Origin: Apostichopus japonicus
Taxonomy: Eukaryota; Echinodermata; Holothuroidea; Aspidochirotida; Stichopodidae
Assembly: GCF_037975245.1 (NCBI RefSeq)
Contig: NC_092576.1
Coordinates: forward strand, 11,771,111 to 11,835,110
Direction of reading: 5' to 3'
DNA length: 64,000 bases
Below are positions 43,700 through 58,532 of this stretch, piece by piece (position 1 is the stretch's first letter; every line of letters starts with the position of its first letter). Position numbers and translations under genes: made by a program. Below the pieces are notes generated by a model. It was not told the origin of the DNA. It searched no databases and was given only the letters and a program-made list of their open reading frames with translations.

Positions 43700-46020
43700 G
43701 ATGAAGTGCCTTGAAATCCTATTGCTTAAATCCCCCTCCCCCTCCCAACCCCACTCCCCCCCCCCACATAAAGACTAACACTAGTAACAGGTACAGAATG
43801 GGTGGCATTTGTTTACAACAATTAATTATTGATGCTTTGGTTAAAAAAACGGTGCATATTCATTATATATTTTTTTACACAAAATGAATTGTTAGCAACC
43901 GAACAGAACGTTTAACTGTTATTCTGATGTCACAGTTGAGTGAATTGTCTACTTGTTAATTGTTTTCAATTAGTTCTACCTTACTTTAATCTAAAGTAAC
44001 TTTCATAATAACAAATTTGTCTAGACTTATTCCATTTCCGGGCAGAGTCAAATATTGGTAATATATAAACGAGGCAAATGCGTATAATAGTACTTTATTG
44101 TAACATTTTGCAGAAGGTGCACGCAATTGGTGATTACTGCAATAACTATACAATATTTACTGTAGACTTACACCAACATGAGGATAAGCTTAGGCACACT
44201 TAGTTGTGACAGAAGTCTACATTAGGCTATTATAGTAAAGTTACCGGGAACCCCAAACACTGGTGTAATAACTATATTTACCTTTACATGTCTCAACTGC
44301 CATGTGTTCGTATTGTGCTCATGATTCCATTACTTGGATACATTACCTTTTTCAAAAGCCACTCTGTTAACTTTTATCGAAATTGTCTGAACACACGGGC
44401 TCTTACTTATAAAAGATTACAATGATTCAAGTGAAAACATGTAAACCGGCGTCTCTTAAGTAAAGGAAGATTAATAAAGGGAGTCATTGATACATTTTGT
44501 TCGAATTTTAATTATATCGTCGCCCAGACTGCTTGACTTGTTAGAAAAGGTAGTCGAAAGTTTTACCAAATTTCGACTTTGACTTCTTTATACTTTCAAA
44601 TGTAAGTTGACTATAGACGACGTTATGAAATTTCATTCATTGTTATGTATAGGCCTTTAATAAAATAAAAATTAAATCGAAGCAGTCAATACTTGGCTAC
44701 CCTTTAACAGTCGAACATTAAATATGAAGGTTAATTCTTCACTCACTCACTCACCCAAACCATACCCTCACCTTTCTATACGAAACAAAGAAATTGGTAA
44801 TGTGGTGTCGGTTGCACTTTCTGTCTCTGGAATTATATTGTTATTATTTATGAAATGATAATTATTTTCCTGAAATATAATCATGAAAGGCAGACTTTGA
44901 AAATGGGGCCAAAAATGTTCAAGCATTGACTTATTTACTAGCCGTACCTATGAAAGAACATCATGTGTCAGCGAAAACCTATATAATCCATGCTGGCTTT
45001 ATTTCTTTATCATAACATAAGCATAAGAAATCGTGGAAGCTATGGTGACGTAGTATTTTTTTATTGTATAAATTGCTTTTGGTTATCTTCTTCCTTCATA
45101 TATTCCTTTTCTTCTCTAGTTGTTTACATTAAGCTCTCCGTGTGTAAACAACACCGTATTAATTATACACACTGCAACATCAATAATAATAGTTCCCTTT
45201 TGTCTATTGGCCCATGTAAACCTCATGTATGTGGCTAAAAGAGTTATTATCTTTCTAGCAAATAATTGCTCTCTGTTAATTTCAAACTGCGAGTGACATG
45301 ACTGTTATTATGTTGTGCCATGCATGCCGGAGTGATGCGTTACATACATACGACCAACCCTATACATGTTTTCATGGCAAACATCTATACAAACCCTATA
45401 TGATTGCTGCCTGCAGTTAGTGAGGAGAATATACAACAAGCCCTACCATGGCTTGCCTTGTGTTGTATGTTATAACCTTCGGCAATTCCATTTCAAACGA
45501 GGCGTGAGTTGACTGCGAGTCGGTATAATGCAGAAGATGTAACACAGGAGAACGATTTCCTATGTATGTAAATGAAGCTATATGACGAACGTAGATCACA
45601 GAGCGGGAGAGGCAGAGAGAAGAACAGAGAGATAGAAAGAGATGAGAAAGAGGAAAGTGGAGAGAGAGATGAAGCTGGAGAGATGGAGAGAGAGAGAAAG
45701 ACTAAGGTGGTTATTTACATCAAGTCACAATTATCAATCATTCTCCTCATAAAGAGGAGAGAGGCTGAGAAGTTTACGTTGAAGAGTCGCTAGCTCGATT
45801 GATAGCAATCAAGTGTGGAGAGGTTCCGCAGTCCACTATCAAATTAAATTTTCATGTCTATATCACCAGACGGGTAAAAGGCTGCTATATAGACATGTTG
45901 TATGTATATAGACCCATACATAATCACTTCATGTAATGAAGAACAAATGTAAAGCATATGATGTGGTGAAGCGTTTTTGTTGTTGTCTAAATCAATGTAA
46001 ACTTAAGATTTTCTATCCGG
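43700..46020. other. AT-rich noncoding stretch
   Basis: No exon was recognised. It includes a GA-rich purine tract at about 45600-45710 and short TCACTCAC repeats at about 44740. Open frames across the purine tract are low-complexity. Confidence 0.45.
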
Positions 46021-46039
46021 ATATAGTATGTTTCAAAGA

Positions 46040-46070
46040 AATAATATATATACATATATATATATAAATA

Positions 46071-46130
<60 letters not shown>

Positions 46131-46132
46131 TT
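46040..46132. repeat. (TA)n microsatellite
   Basis: Nearly pure TA with a few variant bases. Confidence 0.95.
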
Positions 46133-46504
46133 ATAAAGATGGTTTCATTTGAGTCAAAACAGAATTTATCGATTGTCGTCTTAAGCATCTTCGTCACTTG
46201 CCAAATATTATAGGGACAAATGTACGGTTCATGCCAATGCTACACAAAGGTTTGTTTTCAGATAATCAATACCAAAACTTGCATTGCATTTAATCTTGCA
46301 TCAAGCTTACTTTTAATAACCAAAAAAATTATCGAATATTATGTCACTGAAAGAGAAAGATAAAAGAACCTCGCCAGTTCTGATAAGCAACATTTAATTT
46401 ACGAGGTGCGACTCTGAGTATTAATGTAAATTGTGCGCTATATCATCTTTAACTTTGATGTGTTTCGAGTGTATTGTGTGTTTCTGATACTGACAGAAAG
46501 TGAT

Positions 46505-46520
46505 ATATACATATATATAG

Positions 46521-46551
<31 letters not shown>

Positions 46552-46893
46552 GATGGATGGATATATATGGATGGATATATATATATTTATATATATATAG
46601 ATGGATGGATGGATGGATGGGTGGGGGTGGGTGGATGGATGGATGGGTGGATGGATGGATGTGTGGATGGATGGATGTGTGGATGGATGGATGGATGGAT
46701 GGATGGATGGATGGATGGATGGATGGATGGATGGATGGATGGATGGATGGATGGATGGATGGATGGATGGATGGATGGATGGATGGATGCATGGATGCAT
46801 GGATGCATGGATGCTTGGATGCATGGATGCATGGATCGATGGATGGATGGATCGATGGATGGATGGATATATGTAAATGTAAATATAAATTTA

Positions 46894-46951
<58 letters not shown>

Positions 46952-46960
46952 TATATATTA
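46505..46960 (+). repeat. (GGAT)n block between two (TA)n tracts
   Basis: An array of GGAT/GATG units spans about 46548-46870, with an uninterrupted core near 46678-46787 and flanking variants (GTGG, GCAT, CGAT). (TA)n lies on both sides (46505-46548 and 46898-46960). Because 4 and 3 are coprime the array is open in several frames on both strands, giving false Trp-Met-Asp-Gly and His-Pro-Ser-Ile proteins. Confidence 0.97.
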
Positions 46961-46999
46961 TAAAGATATACAGGTATTCTCGTGAATTATAATATTTTA

Positions 47000-49840
47000 C
47001 AACACTGTGACTAAAATTCATCTTCCTAGTTTGAAATACAAGCCAAGAACACGCACACTTCCTAAATATGGATATCATGATTTGAGATATTGTAAATATG
47101 TTTGTTTCGGGAACATTTGTATTTCACAAGCCGTGCAGCATGTAACTTATAGCCTGCCAGTTTGGGTATCAATTTAGCCTCATAACGTTTTTTTCGAACT
47201 AATACATTAATCGACGGAAGTTCAAACATTTGCTAATGAAAGAGAATGTAAAGAACAAGACAAAGTTCATTTGACTATACCACTAGTGCCAATTAACAAA
47301 TTTTCAATGAGTATTGTTTTATTAAAAATAATGAATATGCAAATTAAAATAAGACAATGGTATGTCCGGTAGTAATGCAATCAATAGTGTATTCAATTTT
47401 GATGTCTATCACGTTACTTTGAGCCAAAATTGAGCAGATATGATGAAAACCAATAGTGCTATATATACCAAATGCGGAATTTAAGTTTCAAAAACAAGTT
47501 TGGGGTGTAATTAATCACTTAGATCATTCGTTTATCATGTGCTGCTGTGTCGTAATCTCATCTCATGGCTTATTTATACCAAATGATTTAACTTACCATA
47601 CTTTAGTGTTATAATATAAGAAAAGGTCCCTGGGCGGGTGTCAAGTAATTTTGCGGCTTTAATTCAGAATGTTGCAAGTAATTTGCATTTTAATAGTTCA
47701 TTAGCATATTCCACCTTCATGAAGAATCTATTGCAATGTTGCACACGAATTAAGGCTAGTATTTCATTAATACATGTCGCATAAAGTGGAATAAAAGGTG
47801 GCTAATTTCAATCCATTCTGTTAATAATACCTACTAAGCAGCTGTTATAATCATTGCCAATTCCTTTTTTGCGTAATAAATGACTTTTTTTTCATTATGA
47901 AGAAATATACCGTACTTTATTTCGCGATATTTATATGAGTAGTCCGGTGAAGAAGGATGTTAAAATGCAAATATGTATTGAAGACAGAAATATTTCACAT
48001 CATTGTTAGTTAAAACCCAAAATCACATGATCTGGAATTATGGTCAGTGGATTGAACGTACAACCTATTTTGACTGGCTGAGAACTATATTAATATTATT
48101 ATTTTTTGGATCAAAATTGGGTGGTATGCGATGGCATCACCTTGCCAGTGAAAATAATTTCCATTTGTAGAAAAATAATGGAAATGTTATGAAGAAAATA
48201 AAAAAAAACAATGTCATTTCAATGTCTCTGATGACGTCATTCAATCTGCTATTACCAGATGCATTTACAGAATATAACCAAATTTGAAAATATAAAGATT
48301 ATATTCGCGATATGTCATGCTAACATGGTGACTCATTAATTGATACATCAAAATACTATTTAAGGTGGCACAATATTCACAATTTTAAATGAGTTTTGCA
48401 CAAGTTGTCGACAAAAACGTCTGTCCTGAAATCTTATAGGAATTGAAGATATTTTTTTCTGCAGGATTAAACTACTCACATGATGAACTTGAAATACAAA
48501 ACTATATTAAAACTTGTCTCAAATTGAGTGACTGTATTTATATATTGAAGATGTATTGGTCGATATGCATGGACTGTATAATATTAAACGAATCGGAACA
48601 ATATTTCCCAATATTTTCAAAATATTTTGCAATCATAATATATGAAATCTTTAAACATAACTTCCCATTCATCTTTTTCTTTGTTTGGAACATTATCGTC
48701 ATATAATTATTTAAAAAAACATGTAAATATAACAACGTATGTCTTGATAAAGTCACTTTTTGTATTAAGTAATTCACCCTTTAGATACTAGATAAGATGG
48801 TGTAACCTAAAACCTTACTTCCATCATGTTCTCTCGATTGTGTCATTCGTGGAATGCATGGTAACATTTATCATCATCTTTGACCTATACGCTGCAATGA
48901 TCTCTCGGGTAAACTAATCTGTAATGGGGTGATGGGAAACTGGCGACAATAATTTAATCAGTCGTGGCGAATTCTGATGACACAACATTGTCCGTTGGGA
49001 TTTCGTTAATTAGCTATCTTACATTTTGACAGCGTTGAAGGGCTATCAGCTTTAATAAGCAGCACTAGATCAAAGTCCTTGCGGTATTTACTACCTTTTT
49101 ATGGTTGAGATGTTTTGGGGGGTTTTAAAATCACTTTTAAGACTAGTAGGCCTATAGATGTGGCGCGATGAACTAACTTACTGGTTATTTCAGCCTTTTT
49201 TTAAAATAAATACACATTAATTTCATATTGAGATGTGGTCGGACATTATTATTTCATATAATAATATTCAGTCCCTTGTAATGTTTTTTGTTTAATAAAC
49301 ATCAGTTTCTTTCTTTCTTTCTTTCCACAAGAGATTATGTTTTGCGTGACTTACATTTCTGATGTTGGGTGAAGTATACAATACCTCGTCTACCTATATA
49401 TATATATATATATATTACATATAGTTAGATGAGACACTTACCATACGCTATTAATATATATCCTGGCACATATTACTTGATACTTATTCTGTGAAGTCAA
49501 CCCTGATAAGCCTTTCGGTTCCTCCATATAATAATATATTATGCAACATGGATAAATCACAGTTTGTGACATGATTAATTCTGAACTTAATGATAATATT
49601 CATTATGTTTTTTTCTTTTCTCCTGTATGACACACAGCGTGAACAAAACACTTCACACAAAATATCGTGACCGATACACTATACACTGGTCTCTTACCAG
49701 TGGCTTTTATCCTCCTACTCAGTTACTGTAAACGTGATCAGGCAGGATCGTGGTGTTAAGTTGTCGAATTACTTGAAAGGTTTTCCATTAAAGCATTTCT
49801 TAAAAAAATCCCTCCGGTGGTTATAAAACTGACTGACTCA
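47000..49840. other. AT-rich noncoding stretch
   Basis: No exon was recognised. A CRE word TGACGTCA lies at 48232-48239, short (CTTT)n at about 49307, and short (TA)n at about 49395. Confidence 0.45.
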
Positions 49841-49869
49841 GCATAGTGATTCGCTCAATCATCACAGCA

Positions 49870-50560
49870 AGAAGCATAAGTTATCTGAGTATATGCATTG
49901 TGACTAACTACGAAACCTGTAAAATGTGTATCGTTAAATGGTCGATTTATTTCATTACAAGTATATACATTGTAATGAATATGGTTTATTACATTACAAG
50001 TATATACATTGTGACTAACTACAAAAACTGTAAAATGTGTATCGTTAAATGGTTGATTTATTTCATTACAAGTATATACATTGTAATGAATATGGTTTAT
50101 TTCATTACAAGTATATACATTGTGACTAACTACAAAAACTGTAAAATGTGTATCGTTAAATGGTTGATTTATTTCATTACAAGTATATACATTGTAATGA
50201 ATATGGTTTATTACATTATAAGTATATACATTGTAATGAATATGGTTTATTTCATTACAAGTATATACATTGTGACTAACTACAAAAACTGTAAAATGTG
50301 TATCGTTAAATGGTTGGTTTATTTCATTACAAGTATATACATTGTAATGAATATGGTTTATTCCATTACAAGTATATACATTGTGACTAACTACAAAAAC
50401 TGTAAAATGTGTATCGTTTAATGGTCGATTTATTTCATTACAAGTATATACATTGTAATGAATATGGTTTATTTCATTACAAGTATATACATTGTGACTA
50501 ACTACAAAAACTGTAAAATGTGTATCGTTAAATGGTTGGTTTATTTCATTAAAAAAAAAT
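49870..50560 (+). repeat. 111-bp tandem repeat (satellite-like)
   Basis: The word GTGACTAACTAC recurs at 49900, 50011, 50122, 50272, 50383 and 50494: a constant 111-bp period except for one 150-bp interval. That interval holds an extra 39-bp subunit (GTATATACATTGTAATGAAT, then ATGGTTTATT). Since 111, 150 and 39 are all divisible by three, one frame stays open for 191 codons until a single A-to-T change makes TAA at 50419-50421. The encoded hydrophobic YFITSIYIV repeats have no recognised family; a chance by-product is more likely than a gene. Confidence 0.93.
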
Positions 50561-52357
50561 ATTTGAATATATATATATATAGTGTATAGAATGCAGAGTA
50601 CGGACTACATACATTCGTTTTAAAGCTTCATGTGTAATGACGCCAACATATATAACGAAAAGTGTAGAATCTTTACAACCAGAACGGAGATTGGATTTTG
50701 CATTGCTGTAGTCAAACTGTGAATTGGAAATGCCATTTGATTTGCTAGTCCAGCTGTGTTGCTTTCGTAACCGTTAACAACAAGAACAGCAGGGACATCC
50801 AACGTCTCAACCGTTACCCAACATTAGCATATTGAAGTTGAACAGTTGTCTACGCTGCAGAGACAAAAAGTGTGGAATCAGTTATTTAGATTCAATACTG
50901 ACTCATAAATTGCTTTGGTCATTAGCATCGGAGAAAGAAATACTTAGAATTCAAGTTCATGGTTTTCTATTCCAAGAAAACATTGATGACAAGTTTACAT
51001 TGTAAGGAACTTCACTTGATACCGTCGATATTAGTTATAGAATAATAAAAGAAACATACGTGAAGTAATTTGAGACGTAAACTCTGATTTGTTGAGTTAA
51101 GTTTCATTTCCTCTTATCTAATTGATACCTGCAGGATATAATTTCATGTATAGTCATCGTGAAACTATGTTCATCATTTCAAGTGGTGCTGATCATAATT
51201 GCATGCTGACAATTTCGCCAAACTGATACATGTGTATTGTAAATGGAACGGGAAAGCACACGAAGCAAGTACAATTACAAGTATAATTACAGTGTATTTT
51301 GTGTTAGACCTTTGAAATATTGTTTTACTGTTATTAATTTCAGTCAAGTTAGAACAGACGACGATGTTTTTGAATCAAAACAGACTTTTAATACAAATAT
51401 ATCATCTATGCAATTTCAATTGAGAAAAACCAACGTGGATAGTTTATTAGCCAAAACAAATTGTAAATTTTCTTGTGTTCGTTTACTTCATTCACGGTTA
51501 AAAAAAAAGTCATGGAAAAATCCACCAATTCCGGGCCATTTCATGAAAGATATAATTTAGTTTTGTACGAATGGTCTCCCTCTGATATCTTACCTTTCAA
51601 AATATGACTATATCATTTCTGTTATAGCAGACATTTATTGCCTCAAGCAGTTCAGTTATTAGCCAAACATGGAATCAACACTAAACTCTATAAACAAGCA
51701 CACAGCGAAAGCATGCATCTATAGTGCTAACAATAAAATACATTTCAAACGCCAGGGTAAGATTTAATTGTTATCTTTATGATGATGCTTCACTCCACCA
51801 ACGCGATGCACCCTTTTCAACCAAAAATAAAGAAGGGAAAAATAATTTGCAGTATATGTATTTAATTAATCACGAATTCATTGATTTATGAGTTTTTCAC
51901 GGCATATATTTAAAAAAAATATTATAATATATTATAATATGTAATTTTTTATATATTCAAAAATATTCAACATATACATTGTAAACATAGTTTGGGCACA
52001 TGTATAGAATTTTTAACTAAGGAAAAAAAAGGACAAAAAATATTATCATACATCTAAACATTCAATGCAAATTACCAAGATATTTAATGTCTGTTGTATA
52101 TTTTAAGTTTTAAAGCATCTATAATAATAATGGTCTTCTTCTTCTTCTTTAAGCTCTGTTTGCCAAAGATCAAACCACAATTTTTTTATAACATCATAGG
52201 AATGAAACCCCCCTCAACACACTATGCGGTTACGTCTGTACAGCTTAGACTCTGAATGAAGCATTTTTTAACTTGACATCATTTCAATCCAAAGAGAAAT
52301 ACATTGAATGCTGCGTGCTTGCAGCGATCTATATAGGAGGCTATTAAATATTTGAGA

Positions 52358-52392
<35 letters not shown>

Positions 52393-54530
52393 AAGCTGAG
52401 CGCATGCATGCATGCAGCAGTCTCTATCCACTACTACTATACTACACATAATATTCATAAGGTTTTCTTCCAGCACGCAGTATATACCGTTCGAACGGCA
52501 GTTCTAAGTCAAACATTTAATTTGACATAAAATCCCCGGACGGCTTGATTCTGCATAATCAGACTGACATTTGCACTGTCTTTCATATAGCGTAATGGAT
52601 ATAGCAGATACACTCCTTGTCAACGCTATTCCCCGATGCGCCAAACAGCTTGCCCCGAAAGCTGTCGAGGTGCATGGTGGGAATGTTATGACAGCTCCAT
52701 GGCTATTGCTGAATTTCATTATCTACCATAATAGCGGTTTCATTTACAAAACGGGAAAGATATGTAAAAAAAAAAACAATATTCAGCTCTGGTTGGATGA
52801 TTGTCATGTGACAATTCTGTATATGATTTCTTTGGGATCGTAAAGTTAAGAGAATATATATATATATATTTTTTTTTGTGATAAGGTCTGTAAGGGTATA
52901 TTGCTTTTGAGTAGCGTATTTCGTTGCAGTATGAAGTTATCTACTGTAGGACTTGCTTGGTTTCTTTCGAGAACACCGCTTCCAGCTAATGTAAACTAGA
53001 GTTTAAATTGCCTCGATGTATGCTCGTTTCGTAGAATATCAATTTGTGCGAGCATTTTTTTTTTGGCACATCCTATATTTCCATGAGACACATCAAATAT
53101 CTACCAAGATAACTATTTAAGTGCCCTTAACATGGTTGTTGATTTTAAGTGCACTTAAATGAATGTAAAATCGTAAATTTAATTTCTTTTTCTCTTCTGG
53201 TTTTATATTTGTTTTAGTTTTGAGAAGTTAACATTAATGTTATTTACAAAAAAAAGTTTAATGATCTTTGAACAAATATAATTAAGACATTCTTTAAAGT
53301 TATATCGCTTTGTGGAAAATCAACTTTGCCTCGGAGCTGCACCAAATTAATAGTTTTCCGGCGTTGCAACTTTTTCAGACACCGTATTATAGCACACCAA
53401 ATGTATATAACTGTTCTACAATTCTGTATTCTGTATTAATAATTAACTACCATTACGAAGTCCGCCAATGGCACCAGTTTCATGCAAAAGGTTGCACTTA
53501 AATACATATGTACGATGTTTTGTTACTGTTTCATCGATTAGTAAACAATTAACAGGGTAAACAAAGTCAACATTTTTCAGAAAGTATATAGAGACTGTAA
53601 ATATGAGAGCATAATCACCATTTAGTTTAAATTGTTACAATAACTATAAATCTGGAATAGTTCAAAACAAAATTCAAAATGAAAATATTTTTTAATCCAT
53701 ATTTGATTATTAAGATATACACTACAATCACCTCGTTATTATTATTTATAAGTTCATTTGACCTTTTCACCCTTATCGGGTTCTCTAAACTGGCCAAAAA
53801 AAAAAACGAAAAAGAAAAATCAGTTGGAAAACTTGTGTATACTTCTCGACTATATAGTGTATCACGCTAAGAAATTATTTCATTAGGAATATCCCCATAT
53901 GTTCTGCTGGCATGCAGTCTTCGAGCCCGCTTGTGTATGCAAGCATTAAGACGTGACGCGCTGCGTAATTAAACGACGGATTACATCTCGCACGAATAGG
54001 AGGTATAAATGCTCAAACTATCCCCTGTGACAGGTCTGTTTAATCAAAAAAGAACCACGCTCCGGTGGATCTTGTCCAAAACTGAAGGCTCAGTGCGAGG
54101 GACTGTAACGCGCATTGTCGGCTCCTTGTCAGAAGTCTCCTAATCAAAGGAAAAAGGGAATATGTGTTTCGATTGAAAAATGTTGTGTGTGAGAAGTTGA
54201 GAGAGAGAGACGAAAAGTGGCCTCAATAAACAGCTCAGTTTCGCAATGTAACCTCTAACATCATTTCAATTGATTCTTTGCGGCTTGCTCTTGTTTTTTT
54301 TTCCATATCAATATCCTCCAGTCGTTAAAAAGATATAGGCCTAAGCTATAAATGCTGTCATGTATAGGCCTATAACTCACGTATAGGTCATAATGTATAG
54401 GTTGCTTACCGTAACTCGCCCTAACATCTTACCATATATACTATCACATGGACTTTCTTGCCTTCAGAATGACTTTAAAAGACCTTGTGAAGCAGTGTGT
54501 ATTACTGGCTAACTGTTATACATAAATATG
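50561..54530. other. AT-rich noncoding stretch
   Basis: No exon was recognised. It contains (TA)n at 52359-52389 next to a TATAGGAGGCTAT word at about 52329 and a GCATGCATGCATGC run at 52402. The open frames at 51243 and 52594 lack family motifs. Confidence 0.45.
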
Positions 54531-54533
54531 TAT

Positions 54534-54534
<1 letters not shown>

Positions 54535-54617
<83 letters not shown>

Positions 54618-54620
54618 ATC
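54535..54620. repeat. (TA)n microsatellite
   Basis: Nearly pure TA dinucleotide of about 85 bp. Confidence 0.97.
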
Positions 54621-57600
54621 AATTTACTTAAAAATTTCAAACTGTTGTTGTTCTTCTTCTTTGTTTTAATATAATGAATAAGCGGAATGATATTGACACA
54701 ATCATTCAAGCTTGAAATGTAAATCACAGATGGGTATTTTGTCACCGACAAAGCAAAGGACTTGCAGTATATGTATATACCAGTAACTCAAACGTTTTTC
54801 CTACCTTTTAAGATAAGTCTTAATAAATCAAATATATAAAGTCTTCAGAAAAACCGCAAAACCTCAATAAGAAAGACATCGTACATCAAGATATGACTAA
54901 CTTTATTAATTCTTTCTGTAAATTAGGTAAGAGTATAACATCATCATAAAACTCTTGTAAGGAAAGCTTTTTTTCTCTCTCTTTTAACTGCGGTAGCTCA
55001 AAACCCACTCTACCATGACAACTTCAAAATGTAATGACATGTGTGGAGGGTATAGTTTCTAGTTATAATGTAATATGTTTGCTAAGATCATGTGTATAGT
55101 ATCGATTCAGATCGCTCTCATTAACCTTAAACCAATGATAATGTATCGTTATATCTCCCCCCCCCCCTCACCCCTTCGAAGGGACCCACCGGAATACTTC
55201 ACTCGACGTCACATCGTCATGATCATCCGGTTTAGTCTCGATGTAAGGAGAATGATTTTAAGAGTGGATCAAAGTTGTTCGTTCTCTCTGCTTTTGTTAC
55301 TCTTACATATAAGGTATATATTATTCAATACTTACTTTCAATACTTGTATTGAATAAAAGCCTGTGTGCGACCTCTGAGAGAAATGAATATATACTTTCC
55401 ATACACGAAGTTGTAAAACAACACAGACAATCTCTGATTATATATCTATATCTATATCACGTAGCAGACGTAATTATTTGAAGACGCATTTTACCTCGGA
55501 GAGATCGGCTCTAATGAAAAAAATGAAGAAAAAAAAAAGGTCCTTGATATAATATATAATTTTTTTTTTAACCAAAAAGAGACTTTAATGACCTTCCAAT
55601 CATTTCTAGGCCTTTTTCTTTCAAGCATAACATATGTCACAATACATATCTATCGCATACATCCTGTGCCAAAAATATAATAATAATAACCCAATTCATT
55701 TCTCGATGAAGGGATAAGATAAATTTATAATATTATTTTAGAATGTCGTTTCCAGAGGCCCTTAATTCATTTTCTATACATGACCCACTTCGAGTCCTTC
55801 TACGCGCAATATTCCTTGACATTCTTAAAACAGTGAAAGTGGTTTGTTCTTAGAACACAAATAGCTTTAGATCATTTCAAAAGTAAACCGAGTGCTCAGT
55901 CATCAGATCATGTAGAAATGTTATAATTATGTTAATGATGATTTTGATTCATTTGAACATTTGTACTTATAAACTGTACAGTATAGTCAATTAGGTTGAG
56001 ATTGCAATAATTAAACCAACATGTGATTTCTTTATTACCTTGAATTTTATGATCAAATTTCCCCCAAAAAGAAACATGATTAATTATGATGAATTATCAT
56101 GTCTCTTGATGTTATTTATGTGCAATTAAACTGTTAAAAGAGCTTACCATATTTATATATAATATATACAGTGAATGTCTCTCGTATAGTGCGTTTCGTG
56201 AAGTTTAAATGAAACCCTGTATGCTGCTTTAATAGTCTATCTCCTCTTAAGCAGGGAATTTGGAGAAAAAAAGTAGGTGTTTGGTTTCCTCTATGTAGGT
56301 TACTTTGAGCAATTATCAAAATAAATTAGGTAAAATGAAGCCAAAACAAGGGGCTTGACTCCAATGAAACAAGTTAAAATGTAAAAGGTAATTGTGCTCG
56401 ATTTAACCCTAAATTAAAAATCAAGTTTCCAAGTTCTTGAGACATATATCTTTGATTATGACTATTATGACTAAACGTTCAGGGAGTGAATCTTTTAATA
56501 CTTGCAGTAGTCACTATATACTCAATAAGTCACTCCACACATGCTAACCATGCAATGTCAACGATTGGTTTATATTAAAGGGTTGTAAGGTTTCACAGTT
56601 TCACTTCATTCTATTATAAATCATAATTAAGTTGTCCTTGGAAAATGTTATCAACCTTGTCTACGCTTTGAAAAAAGAAATTACTACTTCTAATTTTCCT
56701 TCTTTCTTTTAAAGCCTATCAAAGCCTACACACGTGTATGGAATCATAAATTTAAAACACAATTTCTCTATATGCCTTTTTAGTTATTGTTTCAAGTTTG
56801 TGTCTCTTTTCGTGTAAGGTGTAATAAATGCGATATCATTTTTTTTTTATTTGGCCACTGATATATTAAATAAATATATTGTACATCTACAAACAAAGTG
56901 TTTGACGAGTGTCTTTATATATATACAGTAGATCTTATGTTCACAATCTGATAGAATGATAAACCTAATATATTTCCCCATCCCACGCGTTTTATCTTCC
57001 TCGTATACACTTATCGTCCGTTTGTCTCTCGATCTATTGACAGATAAATATTCTATATGAAAACCAAGCCTAGAGAACCTAGGGGAGTGGAATTGATAAT
57101 TCCACATACGTCAAGGAAATACTTTTCTGTCGGCTCTATGTATATAAGCTTCGTAGAATGAAACTCTCCAGGCAGTATTATACATCGAGCCGAAACAGGA
57201 TTACAGGAATCAAAGTTGTGTTTGTTCTGCCTGTAGGACGACTCTGGTATATAAAGAGCTACAGCATTTATTGTCAATGTAAATATAGAGATGCTTTGAG
57301 CAGAGCTTTATTGTATGGAATGTAGGATACCTAGTAGTCTTCTCGCAGCACTGAGGTATGATTTACAAACCAGTCACAACGATTTGGTGAAATGTATGGG
57401 AATTCGCCTTAAATGTTGCTAAAATCGTTTTTAATTTTAAGAATCAAAATAAAATAAAACTGTTAGCAAACTGCTTATCCACTAGAGAGCCTGTGTAATA
57501 GAATGTGTAAAAGTTAGTTGGCCTGACGTTAAAGAAGTAAAATAAGTAAAATAATTATATAAAAAAATTCTCGATGAAACGGTATAACTAATTGATTTTT

Positions 57601-57860
57601 ATGTAACACGACATACGTATGGCACAACGCATAATACTTCAGAGCAGTACATACAATATTAACTCAATAAATATGTAATTGTGTAGGTACATAATAAAAT
57701 AAAAACAAAGAAACACTGTCAGTTGGAGCAAAGAAACTTTTAAGCTAAAAGAGGGAAAAATTGTGAACCATCAACTACAGGTCATTATAATGTGCTTCAA
57801 CCAAATGAGCTATTTCCAAATAAACCTTGGTTTATATACAATTACATATCCCTATACACA
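54621..57860. other. AT-rich noncoding stretch
   Basis: No exon or element was recognised. A C run near 55159 is the only notable low-complexity feature. Confidence 0.45.
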
Positions 57861-57862
57861 TT

Positions 57863-57945
<83 letters not shown>
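57863..57945. repeat. (CA)n(TA)n compound microsatellite
   Basis: A short CA run passes into about 60 bp of TA. Confidence 0.97.
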
Positions 57946-57947
<2 letters not shown>

Positions 57948-58249
57948 TTATATTAATGGCCTTAACAACGACATGAACAATATGTACATACACACCTTTG
58001 TACCAGATGCGACTGAGAGGCTAATTGATGACAAGGTTAATTGAGTGATATTTACTCACGTCTTATTTCTTAATGGGCCATGGAATAGCTGTATGGCGTT
58101 TGTAAATAATGACAAGAAGCCAAACAAACCCAGTTTGAAATTAGTTTACTTTGGATTAATACACACTGGAGTGCCAATTTGGAGGTAAAACCGTTTACAA
58201 TGTGTTAGTGATGGTTCTATTATATGTTTTGTTTTGGTTCGACAGTCTT

Positions 58250-58532
58250 GTAATGAATTCAAATAAAACTGTTCCTTTTCGATCTTTACAACGCCACACA
58301 TCGATTTAATATCATCGAAAGGGGAATATTTTAACTATAGCTTTGAATTTAAGCTCTAGTCCTTTTAAGAGTCACGAATTTCTTTTGCTGTTTATAATAA
58401 TCATCTTTTAATGAATTAAAACAAAATTGTTCCTTTACGATCTTTTGCAACGCTACACATCGATTTAATATCATCGAAAAGGAAATATTTTAACTATAGC
58501 TTTGAATCTATAAGCTCTAGTACCTTTAAGTT
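58250..58532 (+). repeat. Tandem duplication of about 160 bp
   Basis: The block from TAATGAATT through CACATCGATTTAATATCATC and TTTTAACTATAGCTTTGAAT to AAGCTCTAGT occurs at 58250-58370 and again at 58409-58532. Small differences separate the two copies. Confidence 0.9.

Noticed and set aside
46438-47078. Several overlapping long frames (WMDG and HPSI repeats)
   Set aside because: They are translations of the (GGAT)n and (TA)n repeats on both strands.
49846-50421. 191-codon open frame as a membrane protein gene
   Set aside because: It is entirely made of the 111-bp tandem repeat and has no flanking gene features; kept as repeat only, with a low-level finding.
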